From KACC-23026 sp963829575 (lineage in GTDB: Bacteria; Bacillota; Bacilli; Bacillales; Sporolactobacillaceae): a stretch of 64,000 nucleotides of DNA. A model generated the notes under the pieces. It made no database searches. It was given only the letters and a program-made list of their open reading frames with translations, and was not told the DNA's origin. Position numbers and translations under genes: made by a program. The DNA lies in the NCBI GenBank assembly GCA_963829575.1, contig CAWHJF010000010.1, positions 1-64,000 of the forward strand, in the 5' to 3' direction. This document shows, piece by piece, positions 16,661 to 24,817 of the stretch (position 1 is the stretch's first letter; every line of letters begins with the position of its first letter).

Positions 16661-17377
16661 GTGACCAACTTGTTTGAACATCTATTCGACCGTTATTTAA
16701 AACAAAGCGGACGCTATAAACATATGAAGAGGCGCATGAACCATCTAGAAAAAGAACTCGAACGCCTCCATCACCTTCAAAAACCAGTTCCTTCTAAGGG
16801 ATTGTCAGGATCCGTCAATCCCTCCATGTTTTCGTTTCCGTCAACCCTCACCATTAATTTAAATAAACGGGAGGAGCATCCTCCCATCAATCAATTTCAA
16901 AATCACGAATCCAAAAAAACAGTCAAACGACCCACCTTTAAAAAAACCAATGCTGAAGCAAATTCCACTTCTCCCCCTTCTCAGGCGTCAGACACTAAAC
17001 CGGTTGAGGGGCCAACTCAGACGACCTACATTGAGTTTTTGAACGTTGAAAAACTCGTCATTGATCGTTATGAACAAAGCAATAACTTTGGCGCCCTCGG
17101 TATAAAGTCACTTGAAGGCCGCTTAAACATTGGGGCTAATTACGCCGACCCGAGTCAGTTACCAGAAGAGGCGCAAGAAAAATTAAAAGAAAAAATGAAA
17201 GCAGCAGAAGAATTGAAAGCCTATAAGAAGTCAAAAATGGGATCCGAGACACCCAAAAAACCACCTGTTTCTCAGTATCCATTTGACCAGTTTAAACAAA
17301 TCGAAACCATGGAAACTTTTTTTGATTGGGATGACTTTTTTTCTAATCAACCAAAAGATGCGGATAACAATCAATAG
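16661..17377 (+). CDS. GerPC-like spore germination protein
   Basis: About 238 residues. The N-terminus (FDRYLKQSGRYKHMKRRMNH ... LEKELERLHHLQ) is a coiled coil. A long disordered middle (residues 45-122) is rich in K, N, P and S. The core at 123-163 reads IEFLNVEKLVIDRYEQSNNF and then GIKSLEGRLNIGANY. This strand pattern (hydrophobic 'v.kI' strand, L.G.LNIG) is that of GerPC, a coat-access protein of the gerP operon. The start may be the GTG at 16661 or the TTG at 16670, which is better spaced from AGGTGA. The tail has FFDWDDFF. It shares the locus with GerPA-like genes, which supports the call. Confidence 0.6.
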   Translation: MTNLFEHLFDRYLKQSGRYKHMKRRMNHLEKELERLHHLQKPVPSKGLSGSVNPSMFSFPSTLTINLNKREEHPPINQFQNHESKKTVKRPTFKKTNAEANSTSPPSQASDTKPVEGPTQTTYIEFLNVEKLVIDRYEQSNNFGALGIKSLEGRLNIGANYADPSQLPEEAQEKLKEKMKAAEELKAYKKSKMGSETPKKPPVSQYPFDQFKQIETMETFFDWDDFFSNQPKDADNNQ

Positions 17378-17420
17378 AAAAAGCCGATCGCTCACCTATA
17401 TAGAGCAATCGGCCTTTTTC
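17378..17420. terminator. Bidirectional terminator between gerPC-like and yqjE
   Basis: AAAAGCCGAT-CGCTC pairs with GAGC-ATCGGCCTTTTT around a 9-base loop. T-runs lie on both strands, so it can serve both convergent genes. Confidence 0.85.
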
Positions 17421-17435
17421 GTTCGTTATGTTTGA

Positions 17436-18548
17436 TCAGACAACCTCTTGAATTATTGCAAGCACCAGTTCGGAAGTCTTAATCAACTCCACAACGGGCA
17501 TTTTTTCATCCTTTGTGTGAATGTCTTCATACCCAACCGCTAAATTCACCGTCGGAATGCCAAACCCATTAATAATATTGGCATCGCTTCCCCCGCCACT
17601 TTGAAGCACTCGCGACGACCGGCCAATTTTTGAGATCGCGTTTTGGGCGATTTGGACAACGTGGTCCGATTCACTAAATTTAAAATTCGGATACATAATG
17701 GTCACGTTAACCTCAGCGCGCCCGCCTAACGCCTGCGTGGTCTCTTCAAAGGCAACTTTCATTTTATTGATTTGTTTTTCTAACTTCTCTTGTACAAGGG
17801 ACCGCGCCTCCGCTAAGATATGCACCTCATCACATACGATGTTGGTTTTTTGACCGCCCTCAAATCGCCCTATATTAGCGGTTGTTTCTTTATCAATGCG
17901 ACCTAGAGGCATTTTCGAAATGGATTTAGCAGCAAGTGTAATGGCCGACACGCCTTTTTCTGGTGCCACGCCTGCATGAGCGGTTTTGCCATAGATCGTC
18001 ACATCCAATCTGGCTTGAGAAGGCGCTGCGGTAATGATGTCGCCAACTGGGCCGTCACTATCTAAAGCATAGCCGTATTTTGCTCTAATTAAGCTTGGAT
18101 CAAGCGCTTTTGCCCCAACAAGACCAGATTCTTCCCCAACCGTGATGACAAATTGCACGGTGCCATGTTTTAAATTCTGTTCTTTAATCACGCGTAACGC
18201 TTCAAACATAGCCGCAAGACCCGCTTTATCGTCGGCTCCTAAGATCGTATTGCCATCAGTTACGATTTTCCCGTCTTGGATAGAGGGATGGACACCTTTT
18301 CCTGGGACAACCGTGTCCATATGGGATGTGAAATAAATGGGATCCGCTTCGGTATTCCCTTCTAGTGTACAGATAAGATTATTCGCACCGTGTCCAGTCT
18401 TCTCTTTGGCCTCATCTTCCTCAACAGTCAAACCAAGCGCTTCGAATTTTTTCTTAAGAATTTTGGCGATGTCTTCTTCCTGGCCTGTTTCAGAATCCAC
18501 CTGAACGAGCTCCATAAATTCACTCACTAATCGGTCTTCATTTACCAT
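17436..18548 (-). CDS. yqjE: M20-family peptidase T-like protein (YqjE)
   Basis: 370 residues of a cytoplasmic dizinc peptidase. Zinc-ligand segments are FTSHMDTVVPGKG (H and D), LGADDKAGLAAMFEAL (bridging D), VGEESGLVGAKALD (catalytic and binding E), YALDSDGPVG, and a C-terminal GYEDIHTKDEKM (H). The dimerisation (lid) domain lies at about residues 180-290. It resembles tripeptidase PepT but belongs to the YqjE branch. The synteny (near polYB and yqjA) agrees. It probably releases N-terminal residues from small peptides. Confidence 0.87.
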   Translation of the reverse strand: MVNEDRLVSEFMELVQVDSETGQEEDIAKILKKKFEALGLTVEEDEAKEKTGHGANNLICTLEGNTEADPIYFTSHMDTVVPGKGVHPSIQDGKIVTDGNTILGADDKAGLAAMFEALRVIKEQNLKHGTVQFVITVGEESGLVGAKALDPSLIRAKYGYALDSDGPVGDIITAAPSQARLDVTIYGKTAHAGVAPEKGVSAITLAAKSISKMPLGRIDKETTANIGRFEGGQKTNIVCDEVHILAEARSLVQEKLEKQINKMKVAFEETTQALGGRAEVNVTIMYPNFKFSESDHVVQIAQNAISKIGRSSRVLQSGGGSDANIINGFGIPTVNLAVGYEDIHTKDEKMPVVELIKTSELVLAIIQEVV

Positions 18549-18726
18549 AAATGTCGAACCCCCATTTTTATTGAATTACATACACTCTACTTTTTTTAAA
18601 ACCTAACATAAAAAAGACTTTTATAACCGAACAATTTTTAACAACACTGTGATAAGGCTTGTCACCTTTGTGGTATCCACTTAAAATAAAAGTATCGAGG
18701 AATCCGTCTCGGAAGGGGTGGTTCAA

Positions 18727-18825
18727 ATGAGACGAAAAACCATGCAAATTGTTGTGATCCTCATGCTTGCCTCTTTACTTGTCACAAGTTTGCTCTCCGC
18801 ACTTTCTCTTTTTATTAAATCCTAA
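18727..18825 (+). CDS. Prli42-like stressosome miniprotein (32 aa)
   Basis: The product reads MRRKTMQIVVILMLASLLV and then TSLLSALSLFIKS. It is one basic N-terminus followed by a single membrane helix. Prli42 miniproteins (about 31 aa, basic start plus one helix) tether the stressosome to the membrane in Listeria and other Bacillales. The ribosome site GGAAGGGGTGG is strong. It stands alone between yqjE and the M42 peptidase. The call rests on size, charge and helix pattern. Confidence 0.55.
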   Translation: MRRKTMQIVVILMLASLLVTSLLSALSLFIKS

Positions 18826-18829
18826 TTGT

Positions 18830-18925
18830 TGTCTAGTTCCAATTCAGCACGCTCGCTTTCCGCGGGCGATCCGGGAGCCTGCGGGGGGGGTCTCCTTTGG
18901 ACCGCTAATTCCTCAGGAGACGCTT
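18830..18925. repeat. GC-rich dispersed Bacillales-type repeat
   Basis: The sequence around CGCTTTCCGCGGGCGATCC, GGGAGCCTGCGGGGGGG and CTCAGGAGAC is much richer in GC than its surroundings. It resembles a repeat found many times in Bacillus-group genomes (CGCTTTCCGCGGGC...GCCTGCGGGGTCTCC...GCAGGAGTC). No ORF is supported. A run of seven to eight G lies near 18890. Confidence 0.5.
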
Positions 18926-18929
18926 TATA

Positions 18930-19003
18930 ACGAATAACCAGGAAACGGACCTGAAGATTCCTCCTTACCTCAATGGAACTCCTGGTCCGTTCGTTGTTAT
19001 TAG
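18930..19003 (-). terminator. Long imperfect hairpin, possible terminator of the M42 peptidase gene
   Basis: ACGGACC near 18950 pairs with GGTCCGT near 18985, and the flanks ATAACGAA / TTCGTTGTTAT extend the stem. The large loop and lack of a clean T-run leave doubt. Confidence 0.4.
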
Positions 19004-20055
19004 TCCGTAATGAGCTCTGACTGGAGATAATAAAACAACAGATCCCCTGTATTTTGTAAGGACTCCACGTGCGTCCGTTCGTAAGCGTGAGAAGCGTCGA
19101 TTCCGGCCCCAATTAATCCATGGACCACATCATAACCCGCGTGAATGGCCATCGAAGCATCTGAGGAATAGTAAGGATAAATATCCACTTTGTAAACGAG
19201 CTGATGTTCCTTCGCTAAATTGACCAAATGTTTTCTTAATCCAAGATGGTAAGGACCACTCGAATCCTTTGCACAGATCGACACACAATATTCATCAGTG
19301 GCTTGGCCATCACCAATGGCGCCCATATCCACCGCCAAATATTCCACGACATGCTCAGGGATGCTGGAATTTCCACCATAGCCAATTTCTTCATTATTTG
19401 AAATCAAAAAGTGCGTGGTGTATGGCAAGGTGATGTTCTTTTCTTTTAGAATATCTACCATATGTAGAAGCATCGCGACACTCGCTTTATCATCGAGATG
19501 GCGCGACTTCACAAACCCACTGTCGGTCGTTTGAAATCTGGGATCAAACGAGACGAAATCACCGACTTCAATACCAAGAGCTTCTACTTCGTCTTTTGAA
19601 GTGACCTTCGCATCTAAACGAATTTCAATATTCTCTGGACTTCGTTCAAGTTTACCCGACTCTTTATAGACATGAACGGCCGTTTGATGCATGAGAATCG
19701 TCCCGGTAAACCGCTTGCCATCGGAGGTCTCAATTTCACAATATTCCCCTTCAGCGTGATTCCAAGGAAACCCACCGATATTGGTAATTGCAAGGCGACC
19801 ACTTGCTTTAATTTCTTTCACCATTCCACCTAGCGTATCGACATGTGCCGTTAATAGACGTTGCTTGGAGTCATCGAGGCCTTTTAAAGTGGCAATCAAC
19901 ATGCCCTTTGGTGTTTTCTGAGTAGGAATGCCTCTTTCTTTGAAAAAAGCCTCCGTATAATCTATGGCCCGCGATGCGTTGCCAGACGGGCTTGGAATAT
20001 TGACCAAATCCTTAATCAAGTTTACGATTTTTTCCGTTTGAACAATTTGAGACAT
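19000..20055 (-). CDS. M42-family metallo-aminopeptidase (YhfE/FrvX-like)
   Basis: About 351 residues, from the ATG at 20055 (GGGGGA upstream). It is a dizinc glutamyl/aminopeptidase: LLTAHVDTLGGMV (first zinc H, D), FVKSRHLDDKASVAML (bridging D), FLISNNEEIGYGGNSSI (catalytic EE), AVDMGAIGDG (D) and a C-terminal DASHAYERTHVESL (H). The inserted beta domain spans about residues 75-170. Members form large tetrahedral particles that trim peptides. The ATG further upstream (20172) overlaps the L,D-transpeptidase gene and lacks a site. Confidence 0.87.
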   Translation of the reverse strand: MSQIVQTEKIVNLIKDLVNIPSPSGNASRAIDYTEAFFKERGIPTQKTPKGMLIATLKGLDDSKQRLLTAHVDTLGGMVKEIKASGRLAITNIGGFPWNHAEGEYCEIETSDGKRFTGTILMHQTAVHVYKESGKLERSPENIEIRLDAKVTSKDEVEALGIEVGDFVSFDPRFQTTDSGFVKSRHLDDKASVAMLLHMVDILKEKNITLPYTTHFLISNNEEIGYGGNSSIPEHVVEYLAVDMGAIGDGQATDEYCVSICAKDSSGPYHLGLRKHLVNLAKEHQLVYKVDIYPYYSSDASMAIHAGYDVVHGLIGAGIDASHAYERTHVESLQNTGDLLFYYLQSELITD

Positions 20056-20152
20056 ACCATTTCCCCCTTTTTTTATTTCCTTGTCACCTAATATAAGTAT
20101 GCGGACCTTGTCCCACTCATTTCTAGGACCTTCATTCTTATGTATGACCCAT

Positions 20153-20662
20153 TCAAAGCACCCCATAGTCACGGGCGAGTGCTTCGAAACTCTTAGAAGA
20201 GCGGATCACTAAAACTTTTGTCCCAATGGACACCAACTCATATAACCGGTTGACGGTCTCGTTTTTCATGCGGACACATCCATTGGTCACATACTTCCCA
20301 ATCGCTTCAGGTCGATTGGTCCCATGGATCCCATAAATACGACCATCTGTCCCTCGCGCATCAAATCCCAACCAACGGGTGCCCAATGGATTTTTAGGAT
20401 CCCCCCCAGGAATCTCTTTCTTCCTGTAATAGGGGTTTTTCGCTTTTACAATTAAGGTAAACAAGCCCTCAGGTGTTAAATCCTTAGAAGCGCCCGTTGC
20501 AACAGGCGCTTCCAACAGTTTGTTTCCGTCTTTATAAAACGCCAGTTGATTGGTTTGTTTATTGACAATAATAAGAGGATCGCCTGAGGACAACTGCCCG
20601 AGCGGCCAGATCGATGAAAGGTTTAAAATAAGCGTCAAGCTTGCGAGCATGAGTTTCAACAT
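20153..20662 (-). CDS. L,D-transpeptidase (YkuD domain), exported
   Basis: About 169 residues with a signal peptide (1-22, MLKLMLASLTLILNLSS). The YkuD domain has IIVNKQTNQLAFYKDG at its start and IYGIHGTNRPEAIGKYVTNG followed by CVRM at the active site, with the catalytic Cys and His in the usual H..14-17..[ST]-x-G-C order. It links peptidoglycan stems 3-3 or acts in the spore wall. The start at 20662 has GGAGATC and removes 39 unlikely residues. No LysM domain is present. Confidence 0.88.
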   Translation of the reverse strand: MLKLMLASLTLILNLSSIWPLGQLSSGDPLIIVNKQTNQLAFYKDGNKLLEAPVATGASKDLTPEGLFTLIVKAKNPYYRKKEIPGGDPKNPLGTRWLGFDARGTDGRIYGIHGTNRPEAIGKYVTNGCVRMKNETVNRLYELVSIGTKVLVIRSSKSFEALARDYGVL

Positions 20663-20762
20663 GGAACCGATCTCCTTTTTCTTGTTAGTTTGACAAGAGA
20701 AGGATTCGGTTATACACGGGGCATCCCTAAGACGTTGCGCTCTCCCATATAAAATCCTAATT

Positions 20763-20799
20763 AAAAAGCAAGAAACCACCTATTGGCGGTTTCTTTTTG
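20763..20799. terminator. Bidirectional terminator, brxB / L,D-transpeptidase interval
   Basis: GAAACCACC and GGCGGTTTC form a 9-bp stem with one wobble and a 4-base loop. TTTTT follows on the plus strand and TTGCTTTTT on the minus strand, so it ends the minus-strand bacilliredoxin gene. Confidence 0.85.
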
Positions 20800-20802
20800 T
20801 TC

Positions 20803-21240
20803 TTACTGAGTAGCACAGTTCTCGTCTAACAATTTCTCGAGTCGACTTGCCACTTCATGTGGTTGGAAGCCTTCAATATCATGACGCTCAAGCATTGTGA
20901 CGATCTTTCCATCCTTAAGTAAGGCAAAAGAAGGAGAGGATGGCGGATAGTTTGTAAAATATTCTCTTGCACGCTCTGTCGCGTCTTTATCTTGCCCGGC
21001 AAACACGGTCACTAGTTGATCAGGCTTATTAAAACAATTGGCTGCATAAGCCGCAGCAGGACGGGCGATGCCTCCTGCACAACCGCATACCGAATTGACC
21101 ATAACAAGCGCCGTACCTTTTTTATTCAATGCCTCATCCACTTCTTCAGGGGAACGAAGCTCATGATAACCTGCTTGTGAAATCTCACGACGAGCGGTAT
21201 TGACCACATCATTCATGAAAACGTTGTAATCCATACTCAT
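20803..21240 (-). CDS. brxB: Bacilliredoxin BrxA/BrxB family (YqiW)
   Basis: 145 residues of the YphP/YqiW family, thioredoxin-fold proteins that remove bacillithiol from S-bacillithiolated proteins. The active site is the family CGC motif in MVNSVCGCAGGIARPAAA (about residues 47-64). The start MSMDYNVFMNDVVNTARREI follows AAAGGAG. The position between the bkd operon and yqjE matches YqiW (BrxB) in B. subtilis, so brxB is preferred over brxA; the two paralogues are hard to tell apart otherwise. Confidence 0.88.
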   Translation of the reverse strand: MSMDYNVFMNDVVNTARREISQAGYHELRSPEEVDEALNKKGTALVMVNSVCGCAGGIARPAAAYAANCFNKPDQLVTVFAGQDKDATERAREYFTNYPPSSPSFALLKDGKIVTMLERHDIEGFQPHEVASRLEKLLDENCATQ

Positions 21241-21343
21241 AGCGTGTCATCTCCTTTATTTATGGATGTCTCTATTATAACTCGAATCCTTTAGACTACA
21301 AAATTATTGACCTTAAGGATTAAAAAGTTTGTCTTCAGGCAAT

Positions 21344-21447
21344 CTTTCCGGAGATAGCGTTCCCGTACCGTTTCTCTTCCGCCGTTTCGGGCACGATGCG
21401 CTCGTTTCAGTTCCCGTACGCGGATCATGTTCCTAGTAAGAGAACAA
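21344..21447. repeat. Dispersed intergenic palindromic repeat, copy B
   Basis: CGTTTCAGTTCCCGTA (21403-21418) is the exact inverse of 1085-1100. A second arm, GCGTTCCCGTACCGTTTC, lies at 21359-21376 and GTTTCGGGCACGA between them. It fills the gap between brxB and the end of bkdB. Confidence 0.6.
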
Positions 21448-21461
21448 TCCCTCAAAACATA

Positions 21462-22733
21462 TTAGTAAAGTGTCGTATGTTCTTGCGAAATAGATTCTAG
21501 CTTTTCTTTAATACTGGCCAAGAACCGGCCGGCAATCAGGCCATCAAGCACTCGATGATCCAAGGTCAAGCACAGATTGACCATATCACGAATCGCAATC
21601 ATTCCGTTGATGACCACCGGACGTTTCACAATGGACTCAACCGAGAGGATCGCCGCCTGCGGATAATTGAGGATTGGTTGAGATTGAATGGAACCAAAAG
21701 AGCCCGTATTATTCACCGTGAATGTGCCGCCTTGCATGTCGTCTGCTGATAATCGATCCGCACGCACTTTACCCGCCAGTTCGTTCACCCGTTTAGCCAA
21801 CCCCTTGATGGTTTGATCATCAGCATTTTTGATAACAGGGACATATAAGGCTTCTTCCGTTGCTACAGCAAGCGAAATATTGATCGCTTTCTTTTCAATA
21901 ATTTTATCCCCAGCCCATGTTGAGTTGACTCTTGGAAATTCTTTTAGTGACTCGACCACTGCCTTAATAAAGAAAGGCAGGAACGTGAGGTTAAAGCCCT
22001 CTTCCTTTTTAAATTGATCCTTTTTCGCGTTTCGGTAGTTCACAAGTTCGGTCACATCGACTTCAATCATCGTCCAGGCGTGTGGGGCTTCGTGTTTACT
22101 TCGCACCATATTGGCTGCGATCTGCCTGCGCGTGCCGCTAATCGGAATGTCCCGGTCACCCGGTTCAACTGGAATCTTTGAATTATTTACCGTTGACGTC
22201 AGGGATTGATTTGTCGAAGGAGCAGGCGATGGCGCTGCATTTGTAACTGGTTGACGTGCGTTTGCCGCTGTTCCGGTTTCAATCACATTCAAGACATCCT
22301 TGCGAGTGATCCGCCCACCTTTGCCGGTGCCATTGACTGCATCAAGATCGATGCCATGTTCTTGAGAAAGCCGAAGGACAGCTGGAGAATAACGTTTCTT
22401 CATCGACGGTTCCTCAGTCTGAGCCAACTCACGCTCACGTCGCTCTTCTGTTACGTCGTCTTTAGGTGACGAAGAGGTTTGGGAGCCTTGGTCTTCGGTT
22501 TGAATCAGGCACATCACCGCTTCAACGTCTAAAGTATCGCCTTCTTCTGCACTTAACTCACTAATGGTACCTGTAAAAGAAGAAGGGACTTCCGAATTCA
22601 CTTTATCCGTTGTCACCTCAGCGATCGGGTCATATTTGTTCACATGATCACCAACTTGAACTAACCATTTGCTGATCGTTCCCTCTGTGACACTCTCTCC
22701 AAGCTTCGGCATTTTAATTTGTTCAGTCGCCAC
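21462..22733 (-). CDS. bkdB: Branched-chain 2-oxoacid dehydrogenase E2 (dihydrolipoyl acyltransferase)
   Basis: About 423 residues. A lipoyl domain (residues 1-80, with TTDKVNSEVPS around the lipoyl-lysine) is followed by an E3/E1-binding domain (RYSPAVLRLSQEHGIDLDAV, GTGKGGRITRKDV). A P-A-T-rich linker leads to a catalytic domain with the C-terminal LCLTLDHRVLDGLIAGRFL (H and D). It transfers acyl groups to CoA. The GTG at 22733 is chosen because AAAGGAGGA lies 7 bases before it; the upstream ATG overlaps bkdAB. It is the last gene of the operon. Confidence 0.93.
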   Translation of the reverse strand: MATEQIKMPKLGESVTEGTISKWLVQVGDHVNKYDPIAEVTTDKVNSEVPSSFTGTISELSAEEGDTLDVEAVMCLIQTEDQGSQTSSSPKDDVTEERRERELAQTEEPSMKKRYSPAVLRLSQEHGIDLDAVNGTGKGGRITRKDVLNVIETGTAANARQPVTNAAPSPAPSTNQSLTSTVNNSKIPVEPGDRDIPISGTRRQIAANMVRSKHEAPHAWTMIEVDVTELVNYRNAKKDQFKKEEGFNLTFLPFFIKAVVESLKEFPRVNSTWAGDKIIEKKAINISLAVATEEALYVPVIKNADDQTIKGLAKRVNELAGKVRADRLSADDMQGGTFTVNNTGSFGSIQSQPILNYPQAAILSVESIVKRPVVINGMIAIRDMVNLCLTLDHRVLDGLIAGRFLASIKEKLESISQEHTTLY

Positions 22734-22746
22734 GTTCCATCCTCCT

Positions 22747-23730
22747 TTAGTACTCAGCCAATTCGCGCATGGCGTGTTCAACTTTTTCCGGATTAATCAT
22801 AAAAAACTTCTCCATAGGTGGTGCATACGGCATGGACGGTGTATCCGGTCCAGCTAAGCGCTTAATCGGCGCATCTAAATCAAACAGACAATGCTCGGCG
22901 ATAATCGCCGCGACTTCACCAATCACACTGCCTTCTTTATTATCTTCAGTAATCAAAAGCACCTTACCGGTTTTAGAGGCCGCCTGTATAATTGCCTCTT
23001 GGTCAAGTGGATAAACCGTTCTCAAGTCCAAGAGATGCACGCTAACCCCATCCGCTTCAAGTTTTTCTGCGGCTTGAAGCGCAAAATGCACCGCCAAACC
23101 ATATGTAATAACCGTGATGTCTTCCCCTTCTCGAACAAGGTTCGCTTTTCCAATAGGAAGGGTATACTCTTCTTCTGGCACGTCTCCCTTAATTAAACGA
23201 TACGCACGCTTATGTTCAAGGAAAAGAACAGGATCATTAGAACGAATGGCTGATTTCAATAACCCTTTGACATCGTAAGGCGTAGATGGCATGACAATCT
23301 TAATCCCCGGTGTGTTAGCAAAAATGGATTCAATGGATTGAGAATGATACAGTGCACCGTGAACACCACCACCATAAGGGGCACGAATCGTCAATGGAAC
23401 CGTCCAATCATTATTAGATCGATAACGGGTTTTGGCAGCTTCAGAGATAATTTGATTCACAGCAGGCAAAATAAAATCAGCAAATTGCATCTCAGCAATC
23501 GGTCTTAACCCGTACATGGCAGAACCAATCGCTACCCCAGCGATCGCAGATTCTGCCAATGGTGTATCAATCACACGCTGTTCACCAAACTCTTCGATTA
23601 AGCCGGCGGTTGCTCGAAACACACCGCCGCGCACCCCGACATCTTCTCCTAAAACAAATACATTGTCATCGCGCTGCATCTCTTCTTTAATCGCTTGCGT
23701 GACCGCTTCTATGTATGATATTACTGGCAT
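22747..23730 (-). CDS. bkdAB: Branched-chain 2-oxoacid dehydrogenase E1 beta subunit
   Basis: 327 residues, transketolase-like pyrimidine-binding and C-terminal domains. Start MPVISYIEAVTQAIKEEMQ. Conserved segments are LGEDVGVRGGVFRATAGL, DTPLAESAIAGVAIGSA, MQFADFILPAVNQI, RAPYGGGVHGALYHSQS and EDNKEGSVIGEVAAI. With BkdAA it decarboxylates the 2-oxoacids of Leu, Ile and Val using thiamine diphosphate. It lies 15 bases after bkdAA. Confidence 0.94.
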   Translation of the reverse strand: MPVISYIEAVTQAIKEEMQRDDNVFVLGEDVGVRGGVFRATAGLIEEFGEQRVIDTPLAESAIAGVAIGSAMYGLRPIAEMQFADFILPAVNQIISEAAKTRYRSNNDWTVPLTIRAPYGGGVHGALYHSQSIESIFANTPGIKIVMPSTPYDVKGLLKSAIRSNDPVLFLEHKRAYRLIKGDVPEEEYTLPIGKANLVREGEDITVITYGLAVHFALQAAEKLEADGVSVHLLDLRTVYPLDQEAIIQAASKTGKVLLITEDNKEGSVIGEVAAIIAEHCLFDLDAPIKRLAGPDTPSMPYAPPMEKFFMINPEKVEHAMRELAEY

Positions 23731-23745
23731 GTCCCTCTCTCCTAT

Positions 23746-24753
23746 CTATTCCTCGTACACATATTTTAACGTGGATTCCGGTTCGGCAAATGGCGCTTGT
23801 TCGGCGTACTCTGTCGCTTCGTCCACACTTACCTTAATACGATTTAACATCTCTTGTTCTTTCTCGTCTGTTAAAACCTGCACGTTTCTCAGATAGTGTC
23901 CAAAGGTTAACAATCCATCTTTTTTCCACGCTTCATCTACTTCTTCTCTATTTCGGTAGCTCCGATCATCATCATCACTCGAATGAGGGGTTAACCGATA
24001 ACACACCGTCTCAATTAAAGTGGGCCCTTCGCCGCGTCGGCCTCGGTCCGCTGCCTCTTTGACAGCTTGATAAACCGCTAACGGATCGTTTCCATCGATT
24101 GTAAACCCAGGCATGCCATATCCAATAGCGCGATCGGACACGTGCTCGCAAGCGAGTTGTTTATGAATCGGAACCGAGATCGCGTACTGATTATTCTCAC
24201 ACATGAAAATGACGGGTAATTTATGGACCCCAGCAAAGTTGGCCGACTCATGAAAATCCCCCTGATTAGAAGACCCTTCCCCGAAGGTTGTTAAGGCAAC
24301 GACGTCATCTCCTTTAATCCGAGCGGCAAGCGTCACACCAACAGCATGAGCCACTTGTGTCGTAACAGGAGAGGATTGAGTAAGCATTCTAAGTCTTTTC
24401 GAGCCATAATGACCAGGCATCTGGCGACCGCCAGAATTGATATCTTCAGCTTTTGCAAAATTGTTCAACATGATATCTTTGGCCGTCATCCCTAATGCGA
24501 GAACAAGACCTAAGTCTCTATAGTACGGTGTAGAATAATCCCGAGAACGATCCAATGCAAAAGCCGCCCCAACTTGTGCCGCTTCTTGTCCTTGGCAAGA
24601 CACAACAAACGGGATTTTCCCTGCACGATTTAATAACCACAACCGTTCATCAAGTTTTCTTGCGAGTAGCATTGTTTCATACATTTCAAGAACGGTTTCG
24701 TCTGATAGACCCATACTTTGGTGACGTTTGACTGTTACTTGACCTTCTGTCAC
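23746..24753 (-). CDS. bkdAA: Branched-chain 2-oxoacid dehydrogenase E1 alpha subunit
   Basis: 335 residues, GTG start after AAGGAGGT. The thiamine-diphosphate motif is present as TFGEGSSNQGDFHESANFAG, then PVIFMCENNQYAISVP and the phosphorylation-loop region TPHSSDDDDRSYRNREEV. It is the alpha chain of the E1 heterotetramer with BkdAB. It forms one transcription unit with lpdV upstream and bkdAB, bkdB downstream. Confidence 0.94.
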   Translation of the reverse strand: MTEGQVTVKRHQSMGLSDETVLEMYETMLLARKLDERLWLLNRAGKIPFVVSCQGQEAAQVGAAFALDRSRDYSTPYYRDLGLVLALGMTAKDIMLNNFAKAEDINSGGRQMPGHYGSKRLRMLTQSSPVTTQVAHAVGVTLAARIKGDDVVALTTFGEGSSNQGDFHESANFAGVHKLPVIFMCENNQYAISVPIHKQLACEHVSDRAIGYGMPGFTIDGNDPLAVYQAVKEAADRGRRGEGPTLIETVCYRLTPHSSDDDDRSYRNREEVDEAWKKDGLLTFGHYLRNVQVLTDEKEQEMLNRIKVSVDEATEYAEQAPFAEPESTLKYVYEE

Positions 24754-24817
24754 TTGTATTGACCTCCTTCAAAGGTTCACATAAATTCCTATATAAAGCA
24801 CTTGCTCTTATTAACTA

